The notes: generated by a model not told the origin, from the sequence alone. Positions 24,881 through 35,037 are shown, counted from the stretch's first letter. The stretch is 64,000 nucleotides of DNA from Ancylobacter defluvii (GCF_018390605.1 NZ_JAHBGD010000004.1:1-64000), one strand, 5' to 3'. Program-made: numbers and translations.

Positions 24881-26212
24881 TCAGTCGCCGGAGGTGGCCA
24901 TCTCGATGCGCTTATTGAAGCGCAGCGCCAAGAGAGTGCAGATCGCGCCGGAGAGCAGATAGGCGCCGGCGGCGAGCAGGCCGAAATTGCTGGCGAGCAG
25001 CAGCGCCGCCAGCGGCGCGAAGCCGGCGCCGAACAGCCAGGCGAAGTCGTTGGTCAGCGCCGAGGCGGTGTAGCGGAAGCGCGGCGCGAAATTCGAGGCG
25101 ACGACGCCCGAGGACTGGCCGAAGGAGATGCCGAGCAGGATGAAGGCGAGGATCATGAACACCGACTCGCCGACGAAACCGCCGCTCAGCAATTGCGGCG
25201 CGAAGCCTGAAAACACCGCAATGGCCAACGCCGAGCCGCCGAGCAGGTTACGCCGTCCGATGCGGTCGGCGATCACGCCCGAGACGAACACCGCTATCAG
25301 GCCGCATATGGCGGCAACCGCCTCGATGATCAGGAAGTGGGTCGGCCCCTCGGTGGTGAACAGGAACACCCAGGACAGCGGGAACACCGTGACCATGTGG
25401 AATAGCGCGAAGGTGGCGAGCGGCGCGAAGGCGCCGACAAGGATGCCCTTGCCTTCGGCGCGCAGGGTGTCGGTGACGCGGGCGGGCTGCAGGTCGCCGC
25501 GCTTGAACAGCTCGACATAGTCCGGCGTCACCGCCATGCGCAGGCGGGCGAACAGCGCCACCACGTTGATGGCGAAGGCGACGAAGAACGGATAGCGCCA
25601 GCCCCAGCTGAAGAAGTCCTCGGCGGAGAGGTTGCCGAGGAAGTAGGCGAACAGTGCGCTGGCCACGATGAGGCCGATGGGCGCGCCGAGCTGCGGCAGC
25701 GCGGCATAGAAGCCGCGGCGCTGCTCCGGCGCATTGATGGCGAGCAGCGGCGCCAGGCCGTCCCAGGTGCCGCCCCAGGCAAGGCCCTGGCCGATGCGGA
25801 AGGCGGCGAGCAGCCAGATCACCAACGTGCCGAGGGTGTCGTAGCCCGGCAGGAAGGCGATGGCGACCGTCGAGGTGCCGAGCAGGAACAGCGCGACGGT
25901 CAGCTTGGCGCTGCGGCCGTAGCGGCGGTCGACCGCCATGAACAGCGCGGTGCCGAACGGGCGGGCGATGAAGGCGAGGGCGAAGATGGCGAAGGAGTAG
26001 AGCGTGCCGGTCAGCGGATCGACGAAGGGAAAGATCAGCTTCGGGAACACCACCACGGAGGCGATGGCGTAGACGAAGAAGTCGAAGAATTCCGAGGCGC
26101 GGCCGATGACCACGCCGACGGCGATCTCGCCGGGATCGACCTCGCCGTCCCGGTGGCCATCGGCATGGATTTGCCGCGCGTCGCGTTCAAGGGTCGACGT
26201 GGGAAGCGCCAT
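24881..26212 (-). CDS. MFS transporter, metabolite:H+ symporter type
   Basis: 443 residues, 12 predicted membrane segments. GVVIGRASEFFDFFVYAIAS, FARPFGTALF-like IARPFGTALFMAVDRRYGRS (motif A region) and RIGQGLAWGGTWDGLAPLLA resemble the shikimate/proline/alpha-ketoglutarate symporter branch, which has E-F-F-D-F-F-x-Y in helix 1. Start chosen at ATG 26212; a GTG at 26221 is in frame. The gene is divergent from cyoA across 188 bases, and an imperfect palindrome (ctat-N6-atag near 26245) lies upstream of it. Substrate unknown, probably an organic acid. Confidence 0.88.
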   Translation of the reverse strand: MALPTSTLERDARQIHADGHRDGEVDPGEIAVGVVIGRASEFFDFFVYAIASVVVFPKLIFPFVDPLTGTLYSFAIFALAFIARPFGTALFMAVDRRYGRSAKLTVALFLLGTSTVAIAFLPGYDTLGTLVIWLLAAFRIGQGLAWGGTWDGLAPLLAINAPEQRRGFYAALPQLGAPIGLIVASALFAYFLGNLSAEDFFSWGWRYPFFVAFAINVVALFARLRMAVTPDYVELFKRGDLQPARVTDTLRAEGKGILVGAFAPLATFALFHMVTVFPLSWVFLFTTEGPTHFLIIEAVAAICGLIAVFVSGVIADRIGRRNLLGGSALAIAVFSGFAPQLLSGGFVGESVFMILAFILLGISFGQSSGVVASNFAPRFRYTASALTNDFAWLFGAGFAPLAALLLASNFGLLAAGAYLLSGAICTLLALRFNKRIEMATSGD

Positions 26213-26333
26213 CGTTCTCACTCAGATTCAGAACTGGACAAGGACTATAGTATCATAGGCCGGTGGTGAGGGGGCCGCGAGGCTTGCCGGACCACACGGC
26301 GCCGTTATTGCGTGCGATGCAGCAAGCCGGCAT

Positions 26334-26350
26334 TGGACAAATTGTCCAAT
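26334..26350. promoter_or_regulatory. 17-bp palindrome upstream of cyoA
   Basis: ttggacaa-a-ttgtccaa is a perfect palindrome around a single A, 51 bases before the cyoA start. Its symmetry and place suggest an operator for a dimeric regulator of the oxidase operon. It does not match an FNR box. Confidence 0.5.
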
Positions 26351-26400
26351 AGCCGCTTTGCTGCACCGCAGCTACCCGTTCGCCGTTTGGCAACGCCATT

Positions 26401-27645
26401 TTGGCAAGAACCATAGCAGGTTTCCCATTGCGCCGCCTCCGACTCCTCGCCCTGCTCCCGCTGATGGCCGCACTTGGCGGCTGCAAGTTCGAGGTGCTGG
26501 CCCCCACCGGTGATATCGCAGCGCAACAGCGCGATCTCCTGGTGATTTCGGTCCTCCTGATGCTGATCATCATCATTCCGGTGATGGCGCTGACCATCTT
26601 CTTCGCCTGGAAGTATCGGCAGTCGAATGCCGAGGCGCGCTACGAGCCGGAGTGGCACCATTCCACCCAGCTGGAGCTGGTGATCTGGGCGGCGCCGCTG
26701 CTCATCATCATCTGCCTCGGCGCCATGACCTGGATGGGCACGCATCTGCTCGATCCCTACCGGCCGCTCGACCGCATCGGCTCCCGAACGGTGCTGGCGG
26801 CCGAGGACAGGCCGCTCGAGGTGAATGTCGTCGCGCTCGATTGGAAATGGCTGTTCATCTATCCCGAGCAGGGGATCGCTACCGTCAACGAGCTGGCGGT
26901 GCCGGTCGATCGGCCGCTGCATTTCCGCATCACCTCCTCCTCGGTGATGAACGCGTTCTACGTGCCGACCATGGCGGGCATGATCTACGCCATGCCGGCC
27001 ATGCAGACCCAGCTGCACGCGGTGGCCAACCAGCGGGTCGAATCGCGCGGCTTCTCGGCCAATTACAGCGGCGCCGGCTTCTCCAAGATGTTCTTCGCCT
27101 TCAAGGCGATGTCGGATTCCGAATTCACCTCCTGGGTCCGCGAGGCCAAGGGCGCGCCGGATCCGCTCACCCGCCAGGCCTATCTCGAGCTTGAGAAGCC
27201 GAGCGAGGCGGTGCCGGCGACATTCTTCAATGCCGTCGACCCGACGCTGTTCGATGCCATCCTCAATCTGTGCGTCGAGCCCGGCAAGATGTGCATGAAA
27301 GAGATGATGGCCATCGACGCCAAGGGCGGCGCCGGCCTCGAAAGCGCCGTCGCCAGCCTGCTGCCGCTCCTGCATGACAAGCATGCGCGGCGCGGCACCG
27401 TGTTCGGCGGTGCGCCGTCCTATGTGGTCGGCATCTGCACGCCGGAAGAGCTCGCCACCGCGCTGACCCTGTCCGCGGCCGGTTCCTCCGAGGCGGCGTC
27501 CCGCCGCGTCGACAGCGGCCCGGTCACCGGCGCCGGCCTGCCGATGCCCGGCGGCTTCTCCCCGGCGCTGCTGCCCGCCTTCACGTCGCCCCTTCTGCCG
27601 ACGAGCGAGGCCGATATCGGTCCGCGCCGGCCTTCCAACAGCTGA
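26401..27645 (+). CDS. cyoA: Cytochrome o ubiquinol oxidase subunit II
   Basis: 414 residues. A lipoprotein signal ends in L-G-G-C at residue ~28 ([20 protein letters not shown]), followed by two membrane helices ([20 protein letters not shown] and [19 protein letters not shown]) and a periplasmic cupredoxin domain ([20 protein letters not shown]). No CuA ligand set (C-x3-C) is present at [19 protein letters not shown], as expected for a quinol rather than cytochrome c oxidase. The start is uncertain: TTG 26401 or TTG 26428; no ATG fits. The C-terminal tail is longer than in E. coli and rich in Pro and Ser. Confidence 0.93.
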   Translation: MARTIAGFPLRRLRLLALLPLMAALGGCKFEVLAPTGDIAAQQRDLLVISVLLMLIIIIPVMALTIFFAWKYRQSNAEARYEPEWHHSTQLELVIWAAPLLIIICLGAMTWMGTHLLDPYRPLDRIGSRTVLAAEDRPLEVNVVALDWKWLFIYPEQGIATVNELAVPVDRPLHFRITSSSVMNAFYVPTMAGMIYAMPAMQTQLHAVANQRVESRGFSANYSGAGFSKMFFAFKAMSDSEFTSWVREAKGAPDPLTRQAYLELEKPSEAVPATFFNAVDPTLFDAILNLCVEPGKMCMKEMMAIDAKGGAGLESAVASLLPLLHDKHARRGTVFGGAPSYVVGICTPEELATALTLSAAGSSEAASRRVDSGPVTGAGLPMPGGFSPALLPAFTSPLLPTSEADIGPRRPSNS

Positions 27646-27653
27646 CGGCAGCC

Positions 27654-29663
27654 ATGACAGAATCCCCTATCGTCGAATCGACTTTCCTGCTGGGCCGCTT
27701 CAACCTTCAGGCGATCCCCTATCACGAGCCGATCCTGGTCTTCACCTTCATCGGCGTCGCCATCGGCGGCGCCGCGGTGCTGGGCGCGCTCACCTATTTC
27801 CGCCTGTGGGGTTATCTGTGGCGCGAGTGGTTCACCTCGGTGGACCACAAGAAGATCGGCATCATGTACATGGTGCTCGGCCTCATCATGTTCCTGCGCG
27901 GCTTCGCCGACGCCATCATGATGCGCCTGCAGCAGGCCCTGGCCTTTGGCGGCTCCGAGGGCTACCTGCCCGCCCATCACTACGATCAGGTCTTCTCCGC
28001 CCACGGCGTGATCATGATCTTCTTCGCGGCCATGCCGTTCGTGACCGGGTTGATGAATTTTGTCGTGCCGCTGCAGATCGGCGCGCGCGACGTGTCCTTC
28101 CCCTTCCTGAACAATTTCTCGTTCTGGATGACGGTGTCGGGCGCGACGCTGGTGATGACCTCGCTGTTCGTCGGCGAGTTCGCGCAGACCGGCTGGCTCG
28201 CCTATCCGCCGCTCTCGGGCATCGCCTACAGCCCCTATGTCGGCGTCGACTATTACATATGGGCGCTGCAGATCGCCGGCGTGGGAACCACGCTGTCGGG
28301 CATCAACCTCATATGTACCATCGTGAAGATGCGTGCCCCCGGCATGGACATGATGAAGATGCCGGTCTTCACCTGGACCTCGCTCTGCACCAACGTGCTG
28401 ATCGTCGCCTCCTTCCCGATCCTGACCGCCACCCTGGCGCTGCTGACCGCCGACCGCTATCTCGGCACCAACTTCTTCACGAACGATCTCGGCGGCAACC
28501 CGATGATGTACGTGAACCTTATCTGGATCTGGGGCCACCCGGAGGTCTACATCCTCATCCTGCCGGCCTTCGGCATCTTCTCCGAGGTCACCTCGACCTT
28601 CTCCGGCAAGAAGCTGTTCGGCTACACCTCGATGGTCTACGCCACGGTGGTCATCACCATCCTGTCGTACCTCGTCTGGCTGCACCACTTCTTCACCATG
28701 GGCTCCGGCGCCAGCGTGAACTCGTTCTTCGGGATCACGACCATGATCATCTCGATCCCGACGGGAGCGAAGATGTTCAACTGGCTGTTCACCATGTATC
28801 GCGGCCGCATCCGGTTCGAGCTGCCGATGATGTACACGGTCGCCTTCATGCTGATCTTCGTGATCGGCGGGATGACCGGCGTGATGCTCGCGGTGCCGCC
28901 CGCCGACTTCGTGCTGCACAACTCGCTGTTCCTGATCGCCCACTTCCACAACGTGATCATCGGCGGCGTGGTGTTCGGCGTGTTCGCCGGCATCGCCTTC
29001 TGGTGGCCCAAGGCGTTCGGCTTCCGGCTCGATCCGTTCTGGGGCAAGATGTCGTTCTGGTTCTGGGTGGTCGGCTTCTTCTTCGCCTTCATGCCGCTCT
29101 ACGTGCTCGGCCTGATGGGCGTCACCCGCCGCCTGCGTGTCTTCGACGACCCCTCGCTGCACATCTGGTTCATCATCGCGGCCTTCGGCGCGGCGCTCAT
29201 CGCCTGCGGCATCGCCTCGTTCATCATCCAGATCGGCGTGAGCATCCTGAAGCGCGACAAGCTGCGCGACACCACCGGCGATCCTTGGAATGCCCGCACG
29301 CTGGAGTGGGCGACCTCCTCGCCGCCGCCGGCCTACAACTTCGCCTTCACCCCGGTGGTCCACGACAGCGATGCGTGGTGGGACATGAAGCAGCGCGGCT
29401 ACGTCCGTCCGCTGTCGGGCTTCAAGCCGATCCACATGCCGAAGAGCTCCGGCACCGGCCCGATTCTCGCGGCGATCAGCTTCGTGCTCGGTTTCGCGCT
29501 GATCTGGTACATCTGGTGGCTGGCGGCGGTGAGCTTCGTCGCCCTCCTCGCGGTCGCGATCCATCACACCTTCAACTACAACCGCGACTTCGACATTCCT
29601 GCCGAGGAAGTCGTCCGCACCGAGGAAGCGCGCACGCGTGTCCTCGCCCAGGCGAACGCATGA
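27654..29663 (+). CDS. cyoB: Cytochrome o ubiquinol oxidase subunit I
   Basis: 669 residues, the catalytic haem-copper subunit. It has [40 protein letters not shown] (low-spin haem His), [20 protein letters not shown] (CuB His and cross-linked Tyr, H-P-E-V-Y), [12 protein letters not shown] (two CuB His) and [20 protein letters not shown] (high- and low-spin haem His). It spans about 15 helices and reduces O2 to water with proton pumping using ubiquinol. The gene lies 8 bases after cyoA. Confidence 0.97.
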   Translation: MTESPIVESTFLLGRFNLQAIPYHEPILVFTFIGVAIGGAAVLGALTYFRLWGYLWREWFTSVDHKKIGIMYMVLGLIMFLRGFADAIMMRLQQALAFGGSEGYLPAHHYDQVFSAHGVIMIFFAAMPFVTGLMNFVVPLQIGARDVSFPFLNNFSFWMTVSGATLVMTSLFVGEFAQTGWLAYPPLSGIAYSPYVGVDYYIWALQIAGVGTTLSGINLICTIVKMRAPGMDMMKMPVFTWTSLCTNVLIVASFPILTATLALLTADRYLGTNFFTNDLGGNPMMYVNLIWIWGHPEVYILILPAFGIFSEVTSTFSGKKLFGYTSMVYATVVITILSYLVWLHHFFTMGSGASVNSFFGITTMIISIPTGAKMFNWLFTMYRGRIRFELPMMYTVAFMLIFVIGGMTGVMLAVPPADFVLHNSLFLIAHFHNVIIGGVVFGVFAGIAFWWPKAFGFRLDPFWGKMSFWFWVVGFFFAFMPLYVLGLMGVTRRLRVFDDPSLHIWFIIAAFGAALIACGIASFIIQIGVSILKRDKLRDTTGDPWNARTLEWATSSPPPAYNFAFTPVVHDSDAWWDMKQRGYVRPLSGFKPIHMPKSSGTGPILAAISFVLGFALIWYIWWLAAVSFVALLAVAIHHTFNYNRDFDIPAEEVVRTEEARTRVLAQANA

Positions 29664-29673
29664 GCACCGAAGC

Positions 29674-30300
29674 ATGAGCACGACCGTGACCGCCCCGAGC
29701 GAGGCGCCCGTCTTCTACGTGGTCGACGAGCACCCGCATCCCGAAGGCCACAGCACCGCGCTGGGCTTCTGGATCTACCTGATGAGCGACTGCCTCATCT
29801 TCGCGATCCTGTTCGCCACGTTCGGCGTGCTCGGCGGCAACTACGCCGCCGGGCCCGGCCCGCGCGACCTGTTCGACCTGAACCTGGTGGCGCTCAACAC
29901 CACCATGCTGCTGCTGTCCTCCATCACCTATGGCTTCGCCATGCTGGCAATGGACAAGGACCGGGTGAAGGCGACGCAGTTCTGGCTGGTGATCACCGGC
30001 CTGTTCGGTCTCGCCTTCCTGTCGATCGAACTCTACGAGTTCCACCACATGATCGCCGAGGGCGCGACGCCGCAGCGCAGCGCCTTCCTCTCCGCCTTCT
30101 TCACCCTGGTCGGGACCCACGGCCTGCACGTCACCTTCGGCATCATCTGGCTGGTGACGCTGATGGTGCAGGTGCATCAGCGCGGGCTGGTGGTCGCCAA
30201 TAAGCGCCGGCTGATGTGCCTGTCGATGTTCTGGCACTTTCTCGACGTGGTGTGGATCGGCGTCTTCACCTTCGTCTATCTGCTGGGGATGCTGCGATGA
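29674..30300 (+). CDS. cyoC: Cytochrome o ubiquinol oxidase subunit III
   Basis: 208 residues with five helices: GFWIYLMSDCLIFAILFATF, LNTTMLLLSSITYGFAMLAM, FLSAFFTLVGTHGLHVTFGI and WHFLDVVWIGVFTFVYL. The T-H-G-x-H and W-H-F-x-D-x-V-W-I motifs are family constants. The ATG at 29674 follows the cyoB stop by 10 bases; its stop overlaps cyoD. Confidence 0.95.
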   Translation: MSTTVTAPSEAPVFYVVDEHPHPEGHSTALGFWIYLMSDCLIFAILFATFGVLGGNYAAGPGPRDLFDLNLVALNTTMLLLSSITYGFAMLAMDKDRVKATQFWLVITGLFGLAFLSIELYEFHHMIAEGATPQRSAFLSAFFTLVGTHGLHVTFGIIWLVTLMVQVHQRGLVVANKRRLMCLSMFWHFLDVVWIGVFTFVYLLGMLR

Positions 30301-30680
30301 GCGCCAACGCCCATAACGATGCGCACGGGCACGATGTGCACGCCGAACTCGGCGTCGCCCACGGCTCGATGCGCAGCTACATGACCGGCTTCGTGCTGTC
30401 GGTCATCCTCACCGCCGTGCCGTTCTGGCTGGTGATGAGCGGCAAGATCGGCAACCCGACCTGGACCGCGGCGATCGTCCTGGTCTTCGCGGTGGTGCAG
30501 ATCGTGGTGCACATGATCTACTTCCTGCACATGAACTTTAAGTCGGAAGGCGGCTGGAGCATGCTGGCGCTGGTGTTCACCCTCATCGTGGTGGGCATCG
30601 CCATGGCCGGCTCGCTGTGGGTCATGTACCACCTCAACACCAACATGATGCCCAGCCACGACATGAGGCAGATGCTATGA
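30297..30680 (+). CDS. cyoD: Cytochrome o ubiquinol oxidase subunit IV
   Basis: 127 residues. A His-rich N-terminus (ANAHNDAHGHDVHAELG) precedes three helices (MTGFVLSVILTAVPFWLVMS, AAIVLVFAVVQIVVHMIYFL, ALVFTLIVVGIAMAGSLWVM). The subunit stabilises the CuB site. Four-base overlaps (ATGA) on both sides couple it to cyoC and the SURF1 gene. Confidence 0.93.
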   Translation: MSANAHNDAHGHDVHAELGVAHGSMRSYMTGFVLSVILTAVPFWLVMSGKIGNPTWTAAIVLVFAVVQIVVHMIYFLHMNFKSEGGWSMLALVFTLIVVGIAMAGSLWVMYHLNTNMMPSHDMRQML

Positions 30681-31438
30681 GCCGACCGCCCCACCGGGCG
30701 GACGACCATCCAAGGCCACAGGCGGGAAAGAGGGTCGCCCTCCTTCTCGCCTGTTGCATTATGGCCGCCCTGTTCGCCGCTCTCGGCGTCTGGCAGGTGC
30801 AGCGGCTCTCCTGGAAGCTCGACCTCATCGCCCGGGTGGAAGCGCGCCTGCAGGCCGCGCCGGTGGCGGCGCCGGCCGCCGTCTCCGCCGCCGACGAGTA
30901 CCGGCGGGTGCGGCTCGAGGGCCGCTTCCTCAACGATCGCGAGACGCTGGTGCAGGCGGTCACCGAGCTCGGCGGCGGCTTCTGGGTGCTGACGCCGCTG
31001 GCGACCGACAGCGGCACTACCGTGCTGGTCAATCGCGGCTTCGTGCCGCCCGAGCGGCGTGATCCGGCCAGCCGCGCCGCCGGCCTGATCGAGGGGCCGG
31101 TCGCGATTACCGGGCTTCTCCGCCTCACCGAGCCGGGCGGCGGCTTCCTGCGCGCCAACGATCCTGCCGGCAATCGCTGGTTCTCGCGCGATGTCGCCGC
31201 CATCGCCGCCGCGCGCGGCCTCGGCGGGGCCGGGGCGCCGGTAGCGTCCTATTTCGTCGATGCCGACGCGACGCCGGTGCCCGGCGGCTTCCCGGTCGGC
31301 GGGCTCACCGTGGTACGCTTCGCCAACAACCATCTCGTCTACGCGCTGACCTGGTTCGCGCTCGCCGGCATGTGCCTGGCAGCGGCGGTGTTCGTGTGGC
31401 GTCGGCCGGCGGGGATGCGCGGGATACCGGCATCGTGA
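30677..31438 (+). CDS. SURF1 family oxidase assembly protein
   Basis: 253 residues. Two membrane helices flank a periplasmic domain: LLLACCIMAALFAALGVWQV with the LGxWQxxRxxWK signature (GVWQVQRLSWKLDLI), and ANNHLVYALTWFALAGMCLA with the family's N-N-H-x-x-Y-A-x-T-W-F. Between them are VLVNRGFVPPERRDP and RLTEPGGGFLRANDPAGNRW. SURF1 proteins assist haem insertion into subunit I. The start overlaps cyoD and the stop overlaps the regB-like gene, so assembly factor and sensor are in the oxidase operon. Confidence 0.92.
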   Translation: MSRPPHRADDHPRPQAGKRVALLLACCIMAALFAALGVWQVQRLSWKLDLIARVEARLQAAPVAAPAAVSAADEYRRVRLEGRFLNDRETLVQAVTELGGGFWVLTPLATDSGTTVLVNRGFVPPERRDPASRAAGLIEGPVAITGLLRLTEPGGGFLRANDPAGNRWFSRDVAAIAAARGLGGAGAPVASYFVDADATPVPGGFPVGGLTVVRFANNHLVYALTWFALAGMCLAAAVFVWRRPAGMRGIPAS

Positions 31439-32706
31439 GCACGGCCGAGCGCGATACCGCCAACCGCGAGAACCTGTTCCTGCTGACGCAGCTGCGCTGG
31501 CTGGCGGTCGCCGGACAGGTCGTCACCATCCTCATCGTCCGCTTCGGCCTCGGCATCGAGCTGCCGCTCCAGGAAATGGGGATGGTGCTCGCCTGCCTGG
31601 TTGCGCTCAATCTCGCGACGCTGGTCTATCACGAACGGCGGACCGCGATCTCCGACACCGAGTTGCTGCTGGAACTGCTGCTGGACGCCGCGGCGCTTAC
31701 CATGCAGCTCTATCTGGCCGGCGGCGCCTCCAATCCCTTTGTCTCGCTCTATCTGCTGCAGGTGGCGCTCGGTGCCGTGCTGCTGCCGAGCTGGTCGGCC
31801 TGGGTGTTGGCGGGCGTGGTGTTGAGCGGCTTCGTGCTGCTGATGCGGAAGTTCCGGCCGCTGCCGCTGTCGGAGGAACTGCATGGTGACCTGTTCACCC
31901 TGCATATCGGCGGCACGTTCATCTGCTTCGTGCTCGCCACGCTTCTGCTGGTGGCCTTCATCACCCGTATCGGCCGAAACCTGCGCGACAGCGACGCCCG
32001 CCTCGCCAGCTTGAACCGCCAGCAGGCGGAGGAGGGCCACATCGTGCGGATGGGTCTGCTGGCCTCCGGCGCCGCGCACGAGCTCGGCACGCCGCTCGCC
32101 ACCGTCTCGGTGATCCTCAGCGACTGGCGGCGCATGCAGCTGCTTCGTGACCGGCCGGACCTCGCCGAGGACATCGCCGAGATGCAGCGTCAGCTCGACC
32201 GCTGCAAGGCCATCGTCTCCGGTATCCTGATGTCGTCGGGCGAGGCGCGCGGCGAAGGGACATTGCGCACCACGGCGGCGGCCTTCTTCGACGGCATGAT
32301 GAGCGAGTGGCAGGCGCGGCGTTCGCCGCACGCGCTCGACTACCGGCGCGAGCTTGTCGACGACGAGGAGATCATCTCCGACATCGCCCTCAAGCAGATC
32401 GTCTTCAACCTGCTCGACAATGCGGTGGAGGCCTCGCCGGATTGGGTCGGCGTGTCGGTGCGGCGACACGACGATGTGATCGTGCTGGAGGTGCGCGACC
32501 GCGGCCCCGGCTTTACCAAGGACATGCTCGCCGCCTTTGGTACGCCATACAATTCCACCAAGGGCAGGCCGGGCGGCGGTCTCGGCCTGTTCCTGGTGGT
32601 CAATGTCGTGCGCAAGCTGGGTGGACATGTGGAGGCGGTGAACGAGGCACAGGGCGCCTGCGTCACGCTGACCCTGCCGCTCGAAGCCCTCTCGGCGGAG
32701 GCCTGA
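31435..32706 (+). CDS. regB: Redox sensor histidine kinase RegB/PrrB/ActS
   Basis: 423 residues from GTG 31435, overlapping the SURF1 stop. Six N-terminal helices include the quinone-site heptapeptide G-G-A-S-N-P-F (LAGGASNPFVSLYLL). The H-box is GLLASGAAHELGTPLATVSV, exact for RegB. A Cys just after it (QLDRCKAIVSGILMSSGEAR) corresponds to the redox-active cysteine. The ATPase domain has IVFNLLDNAVEASP (N-box), VRDRGPGFT (G1) and GRPGGGLGLFLVVNVV (G2). The sensor responds to the quinone pool and phosphorylates RegA. Position directly behind cyo is noteworthy. Confidence 0.93.
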   Translation: MSTAERDTANRENLFLLTQLRWLAVAGQVVTILIVRFGLGIELPLQEMGMVLACLVALNLATLVYHERRTAISDTELLLELLLDAAALTMQLYLAGGASNPFVSLYLLQVALGAVLLPSWSAWVLAGVVLSGFVLLMRKFRPLPLSEELHGDLFTLHIGGTFICFVLATLLLVAFITRIGRNLRDSDARLASLNRQQAEEGHIVRMGLLASGAAHELGTPLATVSVILSDWRRMQLLRDRPDLAEDIAEMQRQLDRCKAIVSGILMSSGEARGEGTLRTTAAAFFDGMMSEWQARRSPHALDYRRELVDDEEIISDIALKQIVFNLLDNAVEASPDWVGVSVRRHDDVIVLEVRDRGPGFTKDMLAAFGTPYNSTKGRPGGGLGLFLVVNVVRKLGGHVEAVNEAQGACVTLTLPLEALSAEA

Positions 32707-32709
32707 TAC

Positions 32710-33288
32710 ATGAACGACATCCCCCCGCAGGCGGACATGTTCGGCGCCGATGCGCCCGATCCTGGCAAGCTCCTGCTCATCGTCGAGGACGACGCCGCCT
32801 TCGCCCGGGCGCTCACCCGTTCCTTCGAGCGCCGCGGCTACGAGGTGCGCACCAGCCAGAGCGTCGATGGCGTCGAGACGGCGCTCGACGGCGCCTTGCC
32901 CGGCTATGCGGTGGTGGACCTGAAGCTCGCCGGCGGCTCCGGCCTCGAATGTGTGAAGATGCTGCACGCCCGCGATGCGGCGATGAAGATCGTGGTGCTG
33001 ACGGGTTTCGCCAGCATCGCCACCGCGGTGGAGGCGATCAAGCTCGGTGCCTGCCACTATCTCGCCAAGCCGGCCAACACCGACGACATCGAGGCCGCCT
33101 TCGCCCGTGCCGACGGCGATTCCTCGATCGCGGTGGCGGCGCGGCCGACCTCGCTGAAGACCCTCGAATGGGAGACCATTCACGAGACGCTGGTCGACAC
33201 CGACTTCAACATCTCCGAGACCGCAAGGCGGCTCGGCCTGCACCGGCGCACACTGGCCCGCAAGCTGGAAAAGAAGCCGCTGCCCTGA
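32710..33288 (+). CDS. regA: Response regulator RegA/PrrA/ActR
   Basis: 192 residues. Receiver: LLLIVEDDAAFARALTRSFE, phospho-acceptor Asp in YAVVDLKLAGGSGLECVKML, Thr in IVVLTGFASIATAVEAIKLG, Lys in HYLAKPANTDDIEAAF. A Fis-type HTH ends the protein (FNISETARRLGLHRRTLARK), the near-invariant RegA sequence H-R-R-T-L-x-R-K-L. It globally controls respiration, carbon and nitrogen fixation genes in alphaproteobacteria. Four bases separate it from regB. Confidence 0.94.
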   Translation: MNDIPPQADMFGADAPDPGKLLLIVEDDAAFARALTRSFERRGYEVRTSQSVDGVETALDGALPGYAVVDLKLAGGSGLECVKMLHARDAAMKIVVLTGFASIATAVEAIKLGACHYLAKPANTDDIEAAFARADGDSSIAVAARPTSLKTLEWETIHETLVDTDFNISETARRLGLHRRTLARKLEKKPLP

Positions 33289-33407
33289 GCCGCCGCCGCG
33301 CCGCCGCGCCGGGCGGCTTCAACCCTGTGGAAACCAATCGTCGCTAGAATGCCCCGTGCCCGATGGTCGCGCCGCGCGCCGCCTGCGGCTTGTGGGGGAT
33401 CCGGACG

Positions 33408-35021
33408 ATGAAGAACCTGACCATCCGCCAGCGGATTCTCGCGAGCTTCCTCGCCATCCTGCTGGTGCTCTCGGCCATGGCCGGATCCTGCTATTACTGG
33501 TTCCTGTCCGCGGAAAACGAGGCGCTGAAGGTCGAGACCAGCACCGTGCCGGCGCTCTCCACCAGCCTCCGGCTGATGACCGCCTGGACCCGCGCGCAGA
33601 GCCTGCTGCGGGCGCTGGCGCTGGAGGATACCCCCGAAGGCCGCAAGCAGGTGCTGGAGCGCATCAAGTCGAACCGCGACATCGCGAACGCGCTGCTGGC
33701 CAGCTACGAGCGGACGCTCGACAGCGATCAGGACCGCCGCAATTTCGCGACGTTCCGCGACGCGATCCTCCACTACGACCGGGTGCAGGAGACGGCGCTC
33801 GGCCAGTCTGACGACGAGCTGCGCGCCACCATCGCCCGCGACCTGGTGCCGTTGCTCACCCAGGTCCAGCAGGCGCTCGAAGATACGGTGGCGTTCAACC
33901 AGCAGGAGGCCAACGAATCGACCGCGACCATCGTCGCCATCGTGCGCAATGCCGAGTTCGGGCTCGCCATCGGCTTTGCGATCGCGGCGCTGCTGTCGGT
34001 GCTGTCCGGCTACCTGCTGTACCGCGCCATTGCCGGGCCGCTCGGCAAATTGCTGGCGATGGTCGGGGTGATGCGCGCCGGCGACTTCTCCGAACGGCTC
34101 GCACTCGAGCGCCGCGACGAATTCGCCACCCTGTCGGACGGCTTCAATGCCATGGCCGAGGAACTCACCGCCCTGATCGGGCAGGTGCAGAAATCGAGCA
34201 TCCAGGTCAACACCTCGATCACCGAGATCGCCGCCACTTCCAAGGAGCAGCAGGCGACCGCCGGCGAGATCGCCGCCACCACCACCGAGATCGGCGCCAC
34301 CGCCAAGGAAATCTCCGCCACCTCCAACGAACTGGTGCGCACCATGGGCGAGGTGTCGAGCGTCGCCGAGCAGACCGCCACCCTCGCCGGCGGCGGCCAG
34401 GCCGGCCTCGCCCGCATGGAGGCGACCATGCGCCATGTGATGGAGGCGGCCGGCGCCATCAACGCCAAGCTGGCGGTGCTCTCCGAGAAGGCCGGCAACA
34501 TCAACCAGATGGTCACCACCATCACCAAGGTGGCCGACCAGACCAACCTGTTGTCGCTCAACGCCGCCATCGAGGCGGAGAAGGCGGGACAATATGGCCG
34601 TGGCTTCGCGGTGGTCGCCACCGAGATCCGCCGCCTCGCCGACCAGACCGCCACCTCCACCTACGACATCGAGCAGATGGTCAAGGACATCCAGTCGGCG
34701 GTCGCCGCCGGGGTGATGGGCATGGACAAGTTTTCCGAGGAAGTGCGGCGCGGCATGACGGAAGTGCAGGAGGTCGGCGGCCAGCTGTCGCAGATCATCG
34801 CCCAGGTGCAGGGCCTGGTGCCGCGCTTCGAGGACGTCAACGAGGGCATGCAGGCGCAGGCCACCGGCGCCGAGCAGATCAGCGAGGCCCTGTCGCAGCT
34901 CAGCGAGGCGGCGCAGCAGACGGTGGAATCGCTGCACCAGTCGACGCTGGCCATCGACGAGCTCAATCAGGTGTCCTCGGGATTGCGCAGCTCGATCTCG
35001 CGGTTCAAGCTCCGGGCATGA
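33408..35021 (+). CDS. wspA: Methyl-accepting chemotaxis-type receptor, WspA
   Basis: 537 residues. TM1 (QRILASFLAILLVLSAMAG), a periplasmic helical bundle, TM2 at ~195-215 (FGLAIGFAIAALLSVLSGYL), HAMP (IAGPLGKLLAMVGVMRAGDF), then a long coiled coil. The hairpin tip region reads VADQTNLLSLNAAIEAEKAG and FAVVATEIRRLADQTA, followed by TYDIEQMV, as in WspA. In Pseudomonas WspA responds to surface contact and envelope stress; here that is inferred from synteny. ATG 33408 has no strong Shine-Dalgarno. First gene of a seven-gene operon. Confidence 0.92.
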   Translation: MKNLTIRQRILASFLAILLVLSAMAGSCYYWFLSAENEALKVETSTVPALSTSLRLMTAWTRAQSLLRALALEDTPEGRKQVLERIKSNRDIANALLASYERTLDSDQDRRNFATFRDAILHYDRVQETALGQSDDELRATIARDLVPLLTQVQQALEDTVAFNQQEANESTATIVAIVRNAEFGLAIGFAIAALLSVLSGYLLYRAIAGPLGKLLAMVGVMRAGDFSERLALERRDEFATLSDGFNAMAEELTALIGQVQKSSIQVNTSITEIAATSKEQQATAGEIAATTTEIGATAKEISATSNELVRTMGEVSSVAEQTATLAGGGQAGLARMEATMRHVMEAAGAINAKLAVLSEKAGNINQMVTTITKVADQTNLLSLNAAIEAEKAGQYGRGFAVVATEIRRLADQTATSTYDIEQMVKDIQSAVAAGVMGMDKFSEEVRRGMTEVQEVGGQLSQIIAQVQGLVPRFEDVNEGMQAQATGAEQISEALSQLSEAAQQTVESLHQSTLAIDELNQVSSGLRSSISRFKLRA

Positions 35022-35037
35022 CGGCGAGGCAGGCACG

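Noticed and set aside
27420-29681. A 753-codon open frame antisense to cyoB
   Set aside because: Composition is Asp/His/Arg-rich with no motif; cyoB is unambiguous.
33288-33318. Terminator after regA (agccgcc/ggcggct)
   Set aside because: Several alternative pairings in a GCC-repeat run and no T-tract; not convincing.
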